A stretch of 64,000 bases of DNA from an uncultured Verrucomicrobia subdivision 3 bacterium (GTDB taxonomy: Bacteria > Verrucomicrobiota > Verrucomicrobiia > Limisphaerales > DASXHY01): contig CALBZA010000049.1 of assembly GCA_937890005.1 (NCBI GenBank), forward strand, positions 1 through 64,000. The letters are read 5' to 3'. The position numbers were made by a program, and so were the translations under genes. Shown here piece by piece: positions 47,367 through 55,803 of the stretch. The notes under the pieces are model-generated. The model saw nothing but the letters and a program-made list of their open reading frames with translations, ran no database searches and was not told where the DNA came from. The first letter of the stretch is position 1; each line of letters opens with the position of its first letter.

Positions 47367-48782
47367 ATGAAGTTCCTGTTTTCATTGCTAACCGTTTGCC
47401 TCTTTTACGCGTGCTCAACAGCGGCTCCGCTCAAGCCGCGAATCGTGGTCCTGACTGACATTGCGCCGAATCAGATCGAACCCGACGACATGGAATCCAT
47501 CATCCGGCTGTTTGCTTATGCCGATCTGTTCGAGATTGAAGGTCTGGTGGCAACCACCGGCTGGAGCAGCGGCGGCGACAAGGCGGACTGGATTCATTTC
47601 ATTCATGAAGCCATTGCAGCTTACGAGAAGGATCTTCCCAATCTTCAAAAGCGTTCGAATCAGCAAGGGCACGCGTCGGATGAAACGCATCAGGAAATCG
47701 GCTACTGGCCGAGTCCCGCTTACCTGCGCTCCGTTACGATGTTGGGCAGTCAAAAACGAGGAATGAGTCACATTGGAAAAGACAACGATTCGCCCGGCAG
47801 CGATCTGATCATCAAGCTCGCCGATGCACCGGACGAGCGTCCGCTCTGGGTGCTCGCGTGGGGCGGCGGCAACACCCTGGCGCAAGCGATCTGGCGCGTT
47901 AAAGAGGAACGCACGCCGGAACAACTCAAAGCATTCCTGAAAAAATTGCGGTTCTATACCATCACAGACCAGGATCGCGGCTACCGCGCCGCGTTCGAGA
48001 TCAGCTCGCATCAGTGGCTGCGCCGCGAGTTCGAAAAAGACCTCATTTTCCTGTGGGACGAATCGGCATGGCTTTTCCAGAACGCAACCGGAAAACGAAA
48101 TTGGGAAGAGTATGCAATGCACATCCAGGGGCACGGCCACCTCGGCAGCCTCTATCCCAAATACAAGTACGGCGTGGAGGGTGACACGCCATCCTTCCTG
48201 TATCTTCTGCCCAATGGATTGAATGACCCCGAAAATCCCGGCGCCGGAGGTTGGGGCGGCTTCTTCATGTGGGGCTCCGGGCCGGACACAGTCACCCAGG
48301 CTTACGTCAACCAGTCGGGATCCTCAGCACACTCTATTTCAAAAAAATACGAAACCCGCTTCTACCCTGCGATTTTCAATGATTTCGCCGCGCGAATGGA
48401 TTGGGCGAAGAATGGAATCGGCAATCGGAATCCCCTTGTGACCGTCAATGGAAACGCCGGCATCGCGCCGATCCGACTTGCCACCACTCCCGGTCAGTCG
48501 ATCACCTTGGATGCTTCAGCTTCAAACGATCCTGATGGACAGAACCTGAGATTTTCCTGGTGGACCTTGCCTGAAGCCGGAACTTTCACGAACGAAGTCG
48601 CGATTTCAGGAGCAAACACAGATCGCGCCACCCTCAGCATCCCGACAGATGCCGCAGGCAGAAGCATTCACCTCATCTGCGAAGTCACGGACGATGGCAC
48701 GCCCGAACTGACCAGCTACCGGCGGATCATTTTAGAAACGTCCGCATCCGCGGATTCATCCAAACCACATTCGGGTCAATAA
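47367..48782 (+). CDS. DUF1593 (Sde182-like nucleoside-hydrolase fold) secreted protein
   Basis: The 471-residue protein begins with a signal peptide (FLFSLLTVCLFYACSTAA; the Cys may be a weak lipobox). A DUF1593-type domain follows, recognisable as RIVVLTDIAPNQIEPDDMES, FEIEGLVATTGWSSGG and LWVLAWGGGNTLAQAI, the nucleoside-hydrolase-like fold found in Sde_0182 carbohydrate-active proteins. The C-terminal region (LDASASNDPDGQNLRFSWW) is an Ig-like/PKD-like domain. It probably acts on plant polysaccharides outside the cell, but the exact reaction is unknown. The ATG at 47367 is chosen for the signal peptide. Confidence 0.85.
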   Translation: MKFLFSLLTVCLFYACSTAAPLKPRIVVLTDIAPNQIEPDDMESIIRLFAYADLFEIEGLVATTGWSSGGDKADWIHFIHEAIAAYEKDLPNLQKRSNQQGHASDETHQEIGYWPSPAYLRSVTMLGSQKRGMSHIGKDNDSPGSDLIIKLADAPDERPLWVLAWGGGNTLAQAIWRVKEERTPEQLKAFLKKLRFYTITDQDRGYRAAFEISSHQWLRREFEKDLIFLWDESAWLFQNATGKRNWEEYAMHIQGHGHLGSLYPKYKYGVEGDTPSFLYLLPNGLNDPENPGAGGWGGFFMWGSGPDTVTQAYVNQSGSSAHSISKKYETRFYPAIFNDFAARMDWAKNGIGNRNPLVTVNGNAGIAPIRLATTPGQSITLDASASNDPDGQNLRFSWWTLPEAGTFTNEVAISGANTDRATLSIPTDAAGRSIHLICEVTDDGTPELTSYRRIILETSASADSSKPHSGQ

Positions 48783-49173
48783 ACGCTCTTGCGATGATCG
48801 AATCGTGGGAGCTTCCGCTTTCACCAGACTGCATGGTTCACTCGCTTTATTCCGCCCATTTCCATTGCGGACGTTCCAGAAGGTTCTGACTCGCCTCACG
48901 CGAAGGACGCGAAGGGCGCGAAGAACATTGGATGGTTAGCGATGCGAACTAAAGTCACCGTCCAGTGAGCACTCCGCGCTTCAGAATAAACGGTGCAGTC
49001 TTTGTTTCTTATGCAGCCTTCGCGACCTTCGCGACCTTCGCGTGAGGCTTGTTTGAGTCGAACCGCCCCAGCGCCAAGGGGCTCTCGTATCCCGTATTCC
49101 GCCGGGGCTGGCTCCGCCTCCGCATTTCCGTGCGAAACCGGTTGTCGAGCTCGGTCGTCAGACCTTCCATCAC
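48783..49173. repeat. Intergenic region with 31-base near-perfect inverted repeat
   Basis: Left arm 48893-48923 (GCCTCACGCGAAGGACGCGA, then AGGGCGCGAAG) pairs with right arm 49018-49048 at 29 of 31 positions. The 94 bases between them are not coding. The same CGCGAAGG motif occurs in the 39.1 kb repeat. No gene is seen in this gap. Confidence 0.8.
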
Positions 49174-49551
49174 ATGGAAAAGAAACACCGAATCTTCACG
49201 ACGAGCGTTGCGAGCGTTTATCCGTTTTATGTCGCCAAGGCGGAGAAAAAGGGGCGCACAAAGGCCGAGGTGGACGCCATCATTCGCTGGCTGACGGGTT
49301 ACACACAGCGGGCGTTGGAAGGACAGCTCAGGAAACAAAAGGATTTCGAAACGTTTTTCAAAGAAGCGCCTGCCATGAATCCCTCGCGGCTTCTCATCAA
49401 AGGCACGGTCTGCGGCGTCCGGGTTGAGGAAGTGCCAGATCCGCTGATGCGTGAAATCCGTTATCTGGACAAGCTGATCGACGAACTGGCGAAGGGGAAG
49501 GCGATGGATAAAATCCTGAGGACCGAGGCGAATGACATGAAGGCTCGGTGA
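49174..49551 (+). CDS. DUF2200 family protein
   Basis: The 125-residue protein has the typical DUF2200 start (HRIFTTSVASVYPFYVAKAE), then WLTGYTQ, MNPSRLLIKGTVCGVRVE and EIRYLDKLIDELAKGKAMDK. Function unknown. Soluble, no signal. The gene is single on this strand, and the convergent prepilin peptidase gene ends 27 bases on. Confidence 0.93.
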   Translation: MEKKHRIFTTSVASVYPFYVAKAEKKGRTKAEVDAIIRWLTGYTQRALEGQLRKQKDFETFFKEAPAMNPSRLLIKGTVCGVRVEEVPDPLMREIRYLDKLIDELAKGKAMDKILRTEANDMKAR

Positions 49552-49578
49552 ACGGTCACGATCCGTTCCGAACCTCCC

Positions 49579-50688
49579 TCACCTCGGCGCGAACAGCGCC
49601 AGCAGCCGTCCTCCGCCAAACATCCAGATCACTGCCGCCGCGGCAATATAGGGACCGTAGGGAAGACGGGAAGACCATTCGCGCCGGCCGATCACGATCA
49701 GCGTGACACCGACGATCGATCCGAGCACGGAGCTGATCATCAGAGAGAACAACGTGGCTTTCCAGCCGAGGAAGGCGCCGATCGCGCCCATGAACTTCAC
49801 GTCGCCGAAACCCATCGCCTCGCGCGGGAGCACGATCTCGCTGCTGATGGCTTCGAGATGCGGCACCTTTTCCGGATCGAGCGTTTCCTCGCCGATCATC
49901 AGGCGTTCGGGCGAAAGCCGCACCACCACGTCCTTGTAACAACGATCCGCCAGCTCGACGTTCCGCGCATGCAGGACCACGGTGTCCGACTTGCGGTAAA
50001 ACAGCTCGTCGTATGGCACCTCGCGATCCGGCAGATGAATGCAGGTTTCAGTGAAGACGATTCGCGCGTCGCTCGGCAGTTCCACCTTCTGGCGTCCGAA
50101 CAGAAGTTTTCCAAGGCGCAGAATTGCGTAGATTACTCCCGCACCGACGCCGATTCCAAGCAGGCTTTGCAGCATGTTTCCGATGATTCCAGGCTGCCTG
50201 TGCAGGGAGGGAATCAGAATGGAAAGAAGCAATCCCACCACCATGCCGCCGATCGTGATTTCGTCGGGGATGATGAAATGTTCGAAGTCGATGAACGTCG
50301 CGGCGATCAGTCCCGCGAGCAGCAGGCAATTGGCGAGCGCGAGGAACACGGACGTTTTTCCGAACACGATCCAGCAGCTCAGAAACGCGATGCCGGTCAG
50401 CAGTTCCACCAGGAAGTAACGCGGTGAAATCGGCGCCTCACAGTTCTTGCATTTTCCCTGCAACAGCAGCCACGTGAGCAACGGAATGTTGAGATACCAC
50501 GGAATTGAATACTTGCAGTGCGGACAATGGGACGGCGGCGAGATGACGCTTTGATCCAGCGGAAGCCGGTGAATCACCACATTCAAAAAACTGCCCACCA
50601 TGCTCCCGAACACGAAGAATACCACTGACCAGAAATGAAACGGCACGGCGCTCCAGTTGCGGATATCGAAAATGGCGTCAAATCCCAT
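49579..50688 (-). CDS. Prepilin peptidase (A24) with an unusual inserted domain
   Basis: A polytopic peptidase (369 residues) that cuts and methylates prepilin leaders. The N-terminal methyltransferase part has four zinc-type cysteines (C55, C58, C80, C83 in HCPHC and KCKNC). The two catalytic aspartates are Asp134 (TFIDFEHFIIPDE) and Asp296 (GFGDVKFMGAIGAFLG). Between the helix after residue 190 and Asp296 sits a soluble insertion of roughly 90 residues (VPYDELFYRKSDTVVLHARN), not found in PilD. Its start overlaps the end of aroE by 11 bases, suggesting one transcript. It probably processes the pseudopilin at 285-1106 and others elsewhere. Confidence 0.93.
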   Translation of the reverse strand: MGFDAIFDIRNWSAVPFHFWSVVFFVFGSMVGSFLNVVIHRLPLDQSVISPPSHCPHCKYSIPWYLNIPLLTWLLLQGKCKNCEAPISPRYFLVELLTGIAFLSCWIVFGKTSVFLALANCLLLAGLIAATFIDFEHFIIPDEITIGGMVVGLLLSILIPSLHRQPGIIGNMLQSLLGIGVGAGVIYAILRLGKLLFGRQKVELPSDARIVFTETCIHLPDREVPYDELFYRKSDTVVLHARNVELADRCYKDVVVRLSPERLMIGEETLDPEKVPHLEAISSEIVLPREAMGFGDVKFMGAIGAFLGWKATLFSLMISSVLGSIVGVTLIVIGRREWSSRLPYGPYIAAAAVIWMFGGGRLLALFAPR

Positions 50689-51601
50689 AAACGTTTTTCT
50701 TCAACGCCGCGCGCATCGTTTCAATCGGCGCAGTTCGCCCGCTCCAGATCTCGAACGCCTTGGCGCCCTGATACAGGAGCATTCCGAGTCCGTTGGCAAC
50801 GCGGCTGCCCGCGGCCTGCGCTGCTTTCAGAAACGGCGTTTCCGCCGGCCGATAAATCATGTCGTAGGCCGCATGCGCCTGTCGCAGCGAAAACTGCTTT
50901 CCATCGAGCGGCAATGGATCGTCCGGTGACAGTCCGAGCGAAGTCGCATTGATCGCGAGATCCACTTCGCCGCGCGGATAACCGAGCTGCACCTTGACGT
51001 TGAGATGACGCCGCCGGATTTCCGCCGCAACAGAACCGGCCTTCGACTGCGTCCGGTTGACGAGAAACAGTTCGCTGACGTTTTCTGCCGCAAGCTTCAA
51101 TGCAGCCACCCGCCCTGCTCCACCCGCGCCCAGGATCAGAACACGCGCGCCCTGCAATTCGATTCCGAGATCTTCACGAAGCGAACGCGCGATGGCGTCG
51201 GCGTCGGTGTTGAAGCCTTGCATGCGGACTTTTTCGGGCGGGGCATCGTCGAATTGATGAATGGGAAGCCAGTTGCCGTTGCGATCTCGTCCTTCAAAAC
51301 GCACCGTGTTCACCGCGCCCCAGAGTTTCACCGATTCGTCGTAGGCATCCATCATTTCCACGGCGAGCAGCTTGTGCGGCACGGTGAGATTCAGTCCGAC
51401 GAAGTGCATCGATTTGGCGCCGAGCAGCGCCGGACGGAGTTCTTCCGGCCGGACGTCGAACGCAAGATAGCGCCAGTTCAAGCCCGCTTCAGCAATGGCT
51501 GCGTTCTGCATCGCAGGCGACGCGGAATGACGGATGGGACGCCCGAGCACCGCGCAATAACGCGTGCTGGCATTGATGGCGTTCAAGGAATCGTCGGACA
51601 C
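50678..51601 (-). CDS. aroE: Shikimate dehydrogenase
   Basis: AroE reduces 3-dehydroshikimate with NADPH. It shows the shikimate-binding RPIRHSASPAMQNAA, the catalytic Lys in LNLTVPHKLLA, the NADP Rossmann motif LILGAGGAGRVA with NRTQSKA, and the C-terminal NGLGMLLYQGAKAFEIW. A GTG at 51601 gives 307 residues; a TTG a few codons in (LNAINASTRY) and the upstream, repeat-derived ATG are alternatives, so the start is uncertain. It overlaps the prepilin peptidase gene by 11 bases, an odd but clear operon. Confidence 0.92.
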   Translation of the reverse strand: MSDDSLNAINASTRYCAVLGRPIRHSASPAMQNAAIAEAGLNWRYLAFDVRPEELRPALLGAKSMHFVGLNLTVPHKLLAVEMMDAYDESVKLWGAVNTVRFEGRDRNGNWLPIHQFDDAPPEKVRMQGFNTDADAIARSLREDLGIELQGARVLILGAGGAGRVAALKLAAENVSELFLVNRTQSKAGSVAAEIRRRHLNVKVQLGYPRGEVDLAINATSLGLSPDDPLPLDGKQFSLRQAHAAYDMIYRPAETPFLKAAQAAGSRVANGLGMLLYQGAKAFEIWSGRTAPIETMRAALKKNVYGI

Positions 51602-51688
51602 GCGGAGGTTATAGTCAGCCAGCACGCAAAGATCAAAGCGCAATGTAGTTGCGCGATCGACCTCGGCGCACTGAACAGACGCACCTGA

Positions 51689-51726
51689 AATGTTCCCTCT
51701 CCCCGCTGCGACGCGCGGGGAGAGGG
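51689..51726. repeat. CCCTCTCCCCGC palindrome upstream of aroE
   Basis: A perfect 12-base inverted repeat (51695-51706 and 51715-51726, 8-base loop) with the tail AAATGTT at 51689, identical in inverted form to the element near 21123-21139. It lies just before aroE; its upstream reading frame into aroE is repeat-derived. Confidence 0.7.
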
Positions 51727-51879
51727 TTAGGGAGAGGGGATTCTGGAGCTGACACACGAACAAGAATCTTCTCCTCTTGAACCGGGTTCAGGTTCGAATC
51801 GCGAAATCCATTTGGGAGAAAATCTCTCCACGCGTTTCGTCGCAGAAAGGAAGATGAGATGTTGATCTGAAACCTGAGT

Positions 51880-52090
51880 TAAAAAACCTCCTCTCCCCAG
51901 CCCTCTCCTCCGGCTTTCGCTCGGAGGAGAGGGGGATCCAGGCACTGCGCTTTGCTGAAATTTCATCGATTCTGGTGCGCTGTCGTTGATGAACGGAACG
52001 CACCGGTCGGTGCGGAGATATGGGCAAAGCGGCAGCTTTGCCCTGCCTGTTGTTGGCTGGCGAAGCAATGCTCCGCGCTCCGTTTGAGGA
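51880..52090. repeat. Intergenic dispersed repeats upstream of a secreted protein gene
   Basis: A CCTCTCC...GGAGAGG palindrome (51890-51932) is followed by a block at 51986-52057 that is the inverted relative of 45902-45979, and by AATGCTCCGCGCTCCG at 52067-52082. No gene supported in this stretch. Confidence 0.65.
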
Positions 52091-52271
52091 AATCCGCGAA
52101 ACGCTGGCCGCACATTCACACCGATTTGCAGGCAGAAAATCCGTGCGCGATGACGATTGTTCAGCTGCGGCATTTTCCCACCCCAACACACCCCAGCATC
52201 GCATGACAACATCGCGTGCTACGGTCCAACAGATGTTTTCAGACAGGACACTCCAAGGGACGCAGAGAGTG

Positions 52272-53132
52272 ATGGAGCCCGCGACAGGGACGTTGCGCGA
52301 AACTCTCAGCTGTGTTGGTCGTAATAGCGTTCTGCTCGTCGTCGCATTGTTTGCGTTCGCTGCATCAGCGTCGGGAGCGGAAGAAACCTTCACGCTTCAG
52401 ACAAGTGATCCGAAAGACCTCCAGCTTCGCACCACTCCATTCCTGTTCGTCGAGCGCCTCGCCTTTGCGCTCGATCGCCGGGCGGACAACGTTTTCGCAG
52501 ACCAGTTGCGCTCGTTCAACATGGTGAAATGGAGCCTGTCGTTGAACACAGTGAACGACGACTTTCGAGACCGGACGGACAGCGCGGCGAAGGGTGCTTT
52601 GTCGAAATCGATTTCCCATGGATTTCGAGATGCCATTGCCGAATCGCCGTTCATGCTCTGGCTTGAAGATCGTCAGGCCACGCTCGCCGCTTTCCTCAAG
52701 GATTCCATCGACAGCGCGGAGGAGGAGGCAGTCTCGCCACTCGATGCGTCGTATGGACTCGTGGAACAATCGTGGTGGAGGAACGTCCGGCGCAACGGCG
52801 CCCTGCGTTTTGGATTGCGGCCTTTCAGGACGAGTCCCTACGCGTTCACCAGCTTTGCAGTTCGCGACGGCGACGAAGTGCTCTTTCTCGGACACTTGCG
52901 CTACTATTACGACCGGCTCGCGGAACATCGATTGGAACTCGCGACATCCATTCCGCTTGTGCACGGCTACATCCTCGATGTCGGCACGTCGTATCGCCCG
53001 TTGTCCGGCGAAGCGCCCGCCCGATTCGCGGTCAAGGTGTTCAAGGAACTTCGGATCGGCGGCATTGCTCACCTCGGATTTGAATTGAAGGAGCGCCCGG
53101 TGATACTGGCGGGACTGACTTTTCCGCTCTGA
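52272..53132 (+). CDS. Secreted protein of unknown function
   Basis: A 286-residue protein with a signal peptide (VLLVVALFAFAASASGAEE) near residues 20-38. The mature part is mixed alpha/beta with a terminal beta-rich region (RFGLRPFRTSPYAFTSFAVR, EVLFLGHLRYYYDRLAEH, GYILDVGTSYRPLSGE, KELRIGGIAHLGFELK) whose alternation of aromatic residues could form an outer-membrane strand set. No family recognised. The ATG at 52272 is preferred; several ATGs upstream lie in repeat sequence. Next to it is the 177-base tandem repeat. Confidence 0.75.
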   Translation: MEPATGTLRETLSCVGRNSVLLVVALFAFAASASGAEETFTLQTSDPKDLQLRTTPFLFVERLAFALDRRADNVFADQLRSFNMVKWSLSLNTVNDDFRDRTDSAAKGALSKSISHGFRDAIAESPFMLWLEDRQATLAAFLKDSIDSAEEEAVSPLDASYGLVEQSWWRNVRRNGALRFGLRPFRTSPYAFTSFAVRDGDEVLFLGHLRYYYDRLAEHRLELATSIPLVHGYILDVGTSYRPLSGEAPARFAVKVFKELRIGGIAHLGFELKERPVILAGLTFPL

Positions 53133-53769
53133 GGAATTCCCGGCATCCCCAGATGCCGCAGATTTTCACCTTCTTTATTCATCGGCGCAGAGAAAGAAAA
53201 ATTCCGAGTACCCTTGCGTTTTCTAGTCTTTGCGTCTTTGCGTTAAAATCCGTCTGCTTTCCCATCTGCGTGCATCGGCGAAATCTGCGGACTATCCAGT
53301 ATCCGCAGATGACGCAGATTTTCGCAGATTGCGGCGAACACCTTCTTTATTCACCGCAGAGACGCAGAGGCGCAGAGAACGGAAAAACTCTCAGAACCTC
53401 TGCGTCTTCGAGTCTTCGTGTTAATTCCGTCTGCTTTCCCATCTGCGTGCATCGGCGAAATCTGCGGACTATCCAGTATCCGCAGATGACGCAGATTTTC
53501 GCAGATTGCGGCGAACACCTTCTTTATTCACCGCAGAGACGCAGAGGCGCAGAGAACGGAAAAACTCTCAGAACCTCTGCGTCTTCGAGTCTTCGTGTTA
53601 ATTCCGTCTGCTTTCCCATCTGCGTGCATCGGCGAAATCTGCGGACTATCTCTGCGTCTCGGCCGTGAACTTACCATTTCCTCTCCTTTCAATGTGCTAA
53701 AGAGCAGCCCAATTCCCGACGATTGGATTGTCATTGATCCTCGCCTCCTGTAGGCGTTTCGAATTGCCA
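53133..53769. repeat. 177-bp tandem direct repeat, 2.3 copies (53250-53650)
   Basis: Two full units begin at 53250 and 53427, and a partial copy at 53604 runs to 53650. The two full units appear identical. Each contains CCGCAGATGACGCAGATTTT and CACCGCAGAGACGCAGAGGC, motifs of the ATCTGCG/CGCAGAG intergenic repeats widespread in environmental bacteria. Because 177 is a multiple of three, an open frame of about 170 codons runs through, but it is repeat sequence and not a gene. Diverged copies also precede position 53250. Confidence 0.9.
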
Positions 53770-54828
53770 ATGAAACCGCACGTTGATGCCGCTAAGTTCC
53801 CCGCGCGCTGGCGACAGCTGTCCAGCCTGACAGCTGCCACCACGCTCCTGCCCTTTTCGGCACCGGCAATCGTCTTCAACCTGATTCCGGAACCCGGCAT
53901 GCCGCAATATGCTATCGATGGATTCAATGCCGCCGCGTCAGTGTGGTCTTCTGTTCTGACCGACAACGTCACGATCAACATCCAGATTGGCTACGCGTCA
54001 CTCGGGCCGAATATCATCGGCGAAACGACGAGCAGCTTCATCGAAGCCTCCTACGCCAGCACACTCGACGCTCTCGCAAGCCGCAGAACTTCGGCTGACG
54101 ATTATTCGTCCTACGCCGCGCTTCAACAGGGAAGCAGCTTCACCCGGCTGATCAATCACACGATCGACAATCCGAACGGACCGAACAGCGCGACGCCTTA
54201 TTTCGACACGATGGATCGTATCGGGCTGACCACCGCAAACGCGAAGGTGCTCGGACTTCTCGAACAGGACAGTTCGATCGACGCCGTGATCCGATTCAGC
54301 TCGGACTTCGAATTTGATTTCAACAACGGGCCGTCGATCAATTTCTGGCAGATGGATTTCATTGGCGTTGCGGCGCATGAGATCGGTCATGCGCTGGGAT
54401 TTGCCAGCGGTGTCGATGACATCGACTATTTCCACGGCCAGTATCCTGGGGGCGAATTCAGCTCCAACCTGATCGACCTGTTTCGTTTTTCCCAGCTCAG
54501 CCTGTCGTACGGTCCCGGCATCCCGGATTACACTGCGGACAATCGCGACAAGTTCTTTTCAACCGACGGTGGTGAGACGGAACTGGCGTTGTTTTCGAAC
54601 GGACTCAATTATGGCGATGAGAGGCAGGCGAGTCATTGGAAAGACGATCTCGGGATCGGCCTGCTCGATCCCTCGGCCGACTACGGCGAAAAACTGAAGC
54701 TCACCCAGATGGAGTTGCGCGTGTTCGACGTGATGGGCTTCACGATCATTCCGGAACCGGCGCACGGCGCTTTGTTTGCGCTCGGGTTCCTTGCCTTTGG
54801 ACTTCACCGATTCCGTCGGACCCGCTGA
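53770..54828 (+). CDS. PEP-CTERM sorted metalloprotease (NF038122-like)
   Basis: The 352-residue exported protein has an N-terminal signal (LSSLTAATTLLPFSAPAIVF). It carries a metzincin-type zinc site HEIGHALGFASGVD (His203, Glu204, His207, and Asp at the third-ligand position). The C-terminus is a PEP-CTERM signal: IIPEPAHG, then a membrane segment (ALFALGFLAFGL) and a basic end (HRFRRTR). Such signals are cut by an exosortase and place the protein in the exopolysaccharide/surface layer. No exosortase is in the window. The ATG at 53770 gives a normal signal peptide. Confidence 0.9.
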   Translation: MKPHVDAAKFPARWRQLSSLTAATTLLPFSAPAIVFNLIPEPGMPQYAIDGFNAAASVWSSVLTDNVTINIQIGYASLGPNIIGETTSSFIEASYASTLDALASRRTSADDYSSYAALQQGSSFTRLINHTIDNPNGPNSATPYFDTMDRIGLTTANAKVLGLLEQDSSIDAVIRFSSDFEFDFNNGPSINFWQMDFIGVAAHEIGHALGFASGVDDIDYFHGQYPGGEFSSNLIDLFRFSQLSLSYGPGIPDYTADNRDKFFSTDGGETELALFSNGLNYGDERQASHWKDDLGIGLLDPSADYGEKLKLTQMELRVFDVMGFTIIPEPAHGALFALGFLAFGLHRFRRTR

Positions 54829-54878
54829 TCGCTCGACGGGATGAAACCAACCGCCTGAACGGGCACGTCGGCCTGCCG

Positions 54879-55700
54879 TTACTTCGCGGCGTAACCGGGT
54901 TTGGGGCTTCCGTTCTCGTCGAGCTTGTCGCAGGCCCAGAGCAATCCGCGCGTGACCAGTTCGAGATAACGCGGATCTTCACACGTGGCGGTGTTGTGTC
55001 CGAGAGTGGTGTTGAAGACACGTGTGCCTTCGTAATTGTTGATCCACGTGATCATCGCCTCCACTTCCCTCGTGCTGCCATCGCGCTGCGGAACGATCTG
55101 CTTTCCACGCGCGAGCGGAGTCACCGTCGGCCAGACCTGCAGATTGTTGTAAAGCTCTTCCTTGATCGTCGTCCAGTTCGTCAGCCCTTTCGTCACAGGA
55201 TGATTTTGTTCCACGTGAACAATCTCGATGGGCAGCTGCGGCCCGTGTCCGCGCGTGTCGAGTCCGGTGAAGGCGAACCAGTCCTTGAACTTTTGGAAAT
55301 CGACCCGGTACGAATGCATTGCGCAGTGCAGGTTGACCGCCGGCACACCGTCGCGATGCGCCTTCAAGATTCCTTGAACGAATTCAGCATCCTTCACGTC
55401 AGCGAAACATTCATCGTGAACGACGACGTCATATCCAGCGGCCCAGTTCGCGTTGGTGTAGATGCTGACGCGAAAGTCGCCACGGGTGCTACCCTCGTGA
55501 ATGATTGTCCATTCCACCTTCGCGCGCGCCGAGATACCCTCCGTCAGAACCATTTTCTGCTTGTCGTATTCGTGGCAGCAGCCACCGGTGACGAACAGCG
55601 CCTTGAGCGGTTTGACCGGTTCCGCCGCGGTGAGATTGAAGCTGAAGGAAATGGCAGTGATCGCTAGCAACGTCCGGAATGTGGAAGCTGGATTTGGCAT
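54879..55700 (-). CDS. Exported ThuA-domain protein
   Basis: A 273-residue protein with a signal peptide (TFRTLLAITAISFSFNLTAAE) and a ThuA-like domain (class I glutamine-amidotransferase-like fold). It shows ALFVTGGCCHEYDKQK, VVVHDECFADVKD, AVNLHCAMHSYR, PIEIVHVEQNHPVTKGL and RVFNTTLGHNTAT. ThuA domains occur with Gfo/Idh oxidoreductases in exported sugar-modifying systems, and a Tat-exported Gfo/Idh gene lies divergent, 103 bases away. The reaction is unknown. Confidence 0.92.
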   Translation of the reverse strand: MPNPASTFRTLLAITAISFSFNLTAAEPVKPLKALFVTGGCCHEYDKQKMVLTEGISARAKVEWTIIHEGSTRGDFRVSIYTNANWAAGYDVVVHDECFADVKDAEFVQGILKAHRDGVPAVNLHCAMHSYRVDFQKFKDWFAFTGLDTRGHGPQLPIEIVHVEQNHPVTKGLTNWTTIKEELYNNLQVWPTVTPLARGKQIVPQRDGSTREVEAMITWINNYEGTRVFNTTLGHNTATCEDPRYLELVTRGLLWACDKLDENGSPKPGYAAK

Positions 55701-55803
55701 GCGAGCCTAGTAACATGCGCCCCATGGCGCAGCAAGCAGCAACAGCGACCCATTCGGGTCTGTTACCTTTCCGGCAGCGCTTCGTCTGGAAAAATCTGGC
55801 CTC

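Noticed and set aside
51781..51812. tRNA-like GTTCGAATC string upstream of aroE
   Set aside because: Only a T-loop-like motif is present; no acceptor or anticodon stem can be folded around it.
53153..53668. 171-codon plus-strand frame through the tandem repeat
   Set aside because: The protein repeats with the 177-base DNA unit; it is an artefact of repeat length divisible by three.
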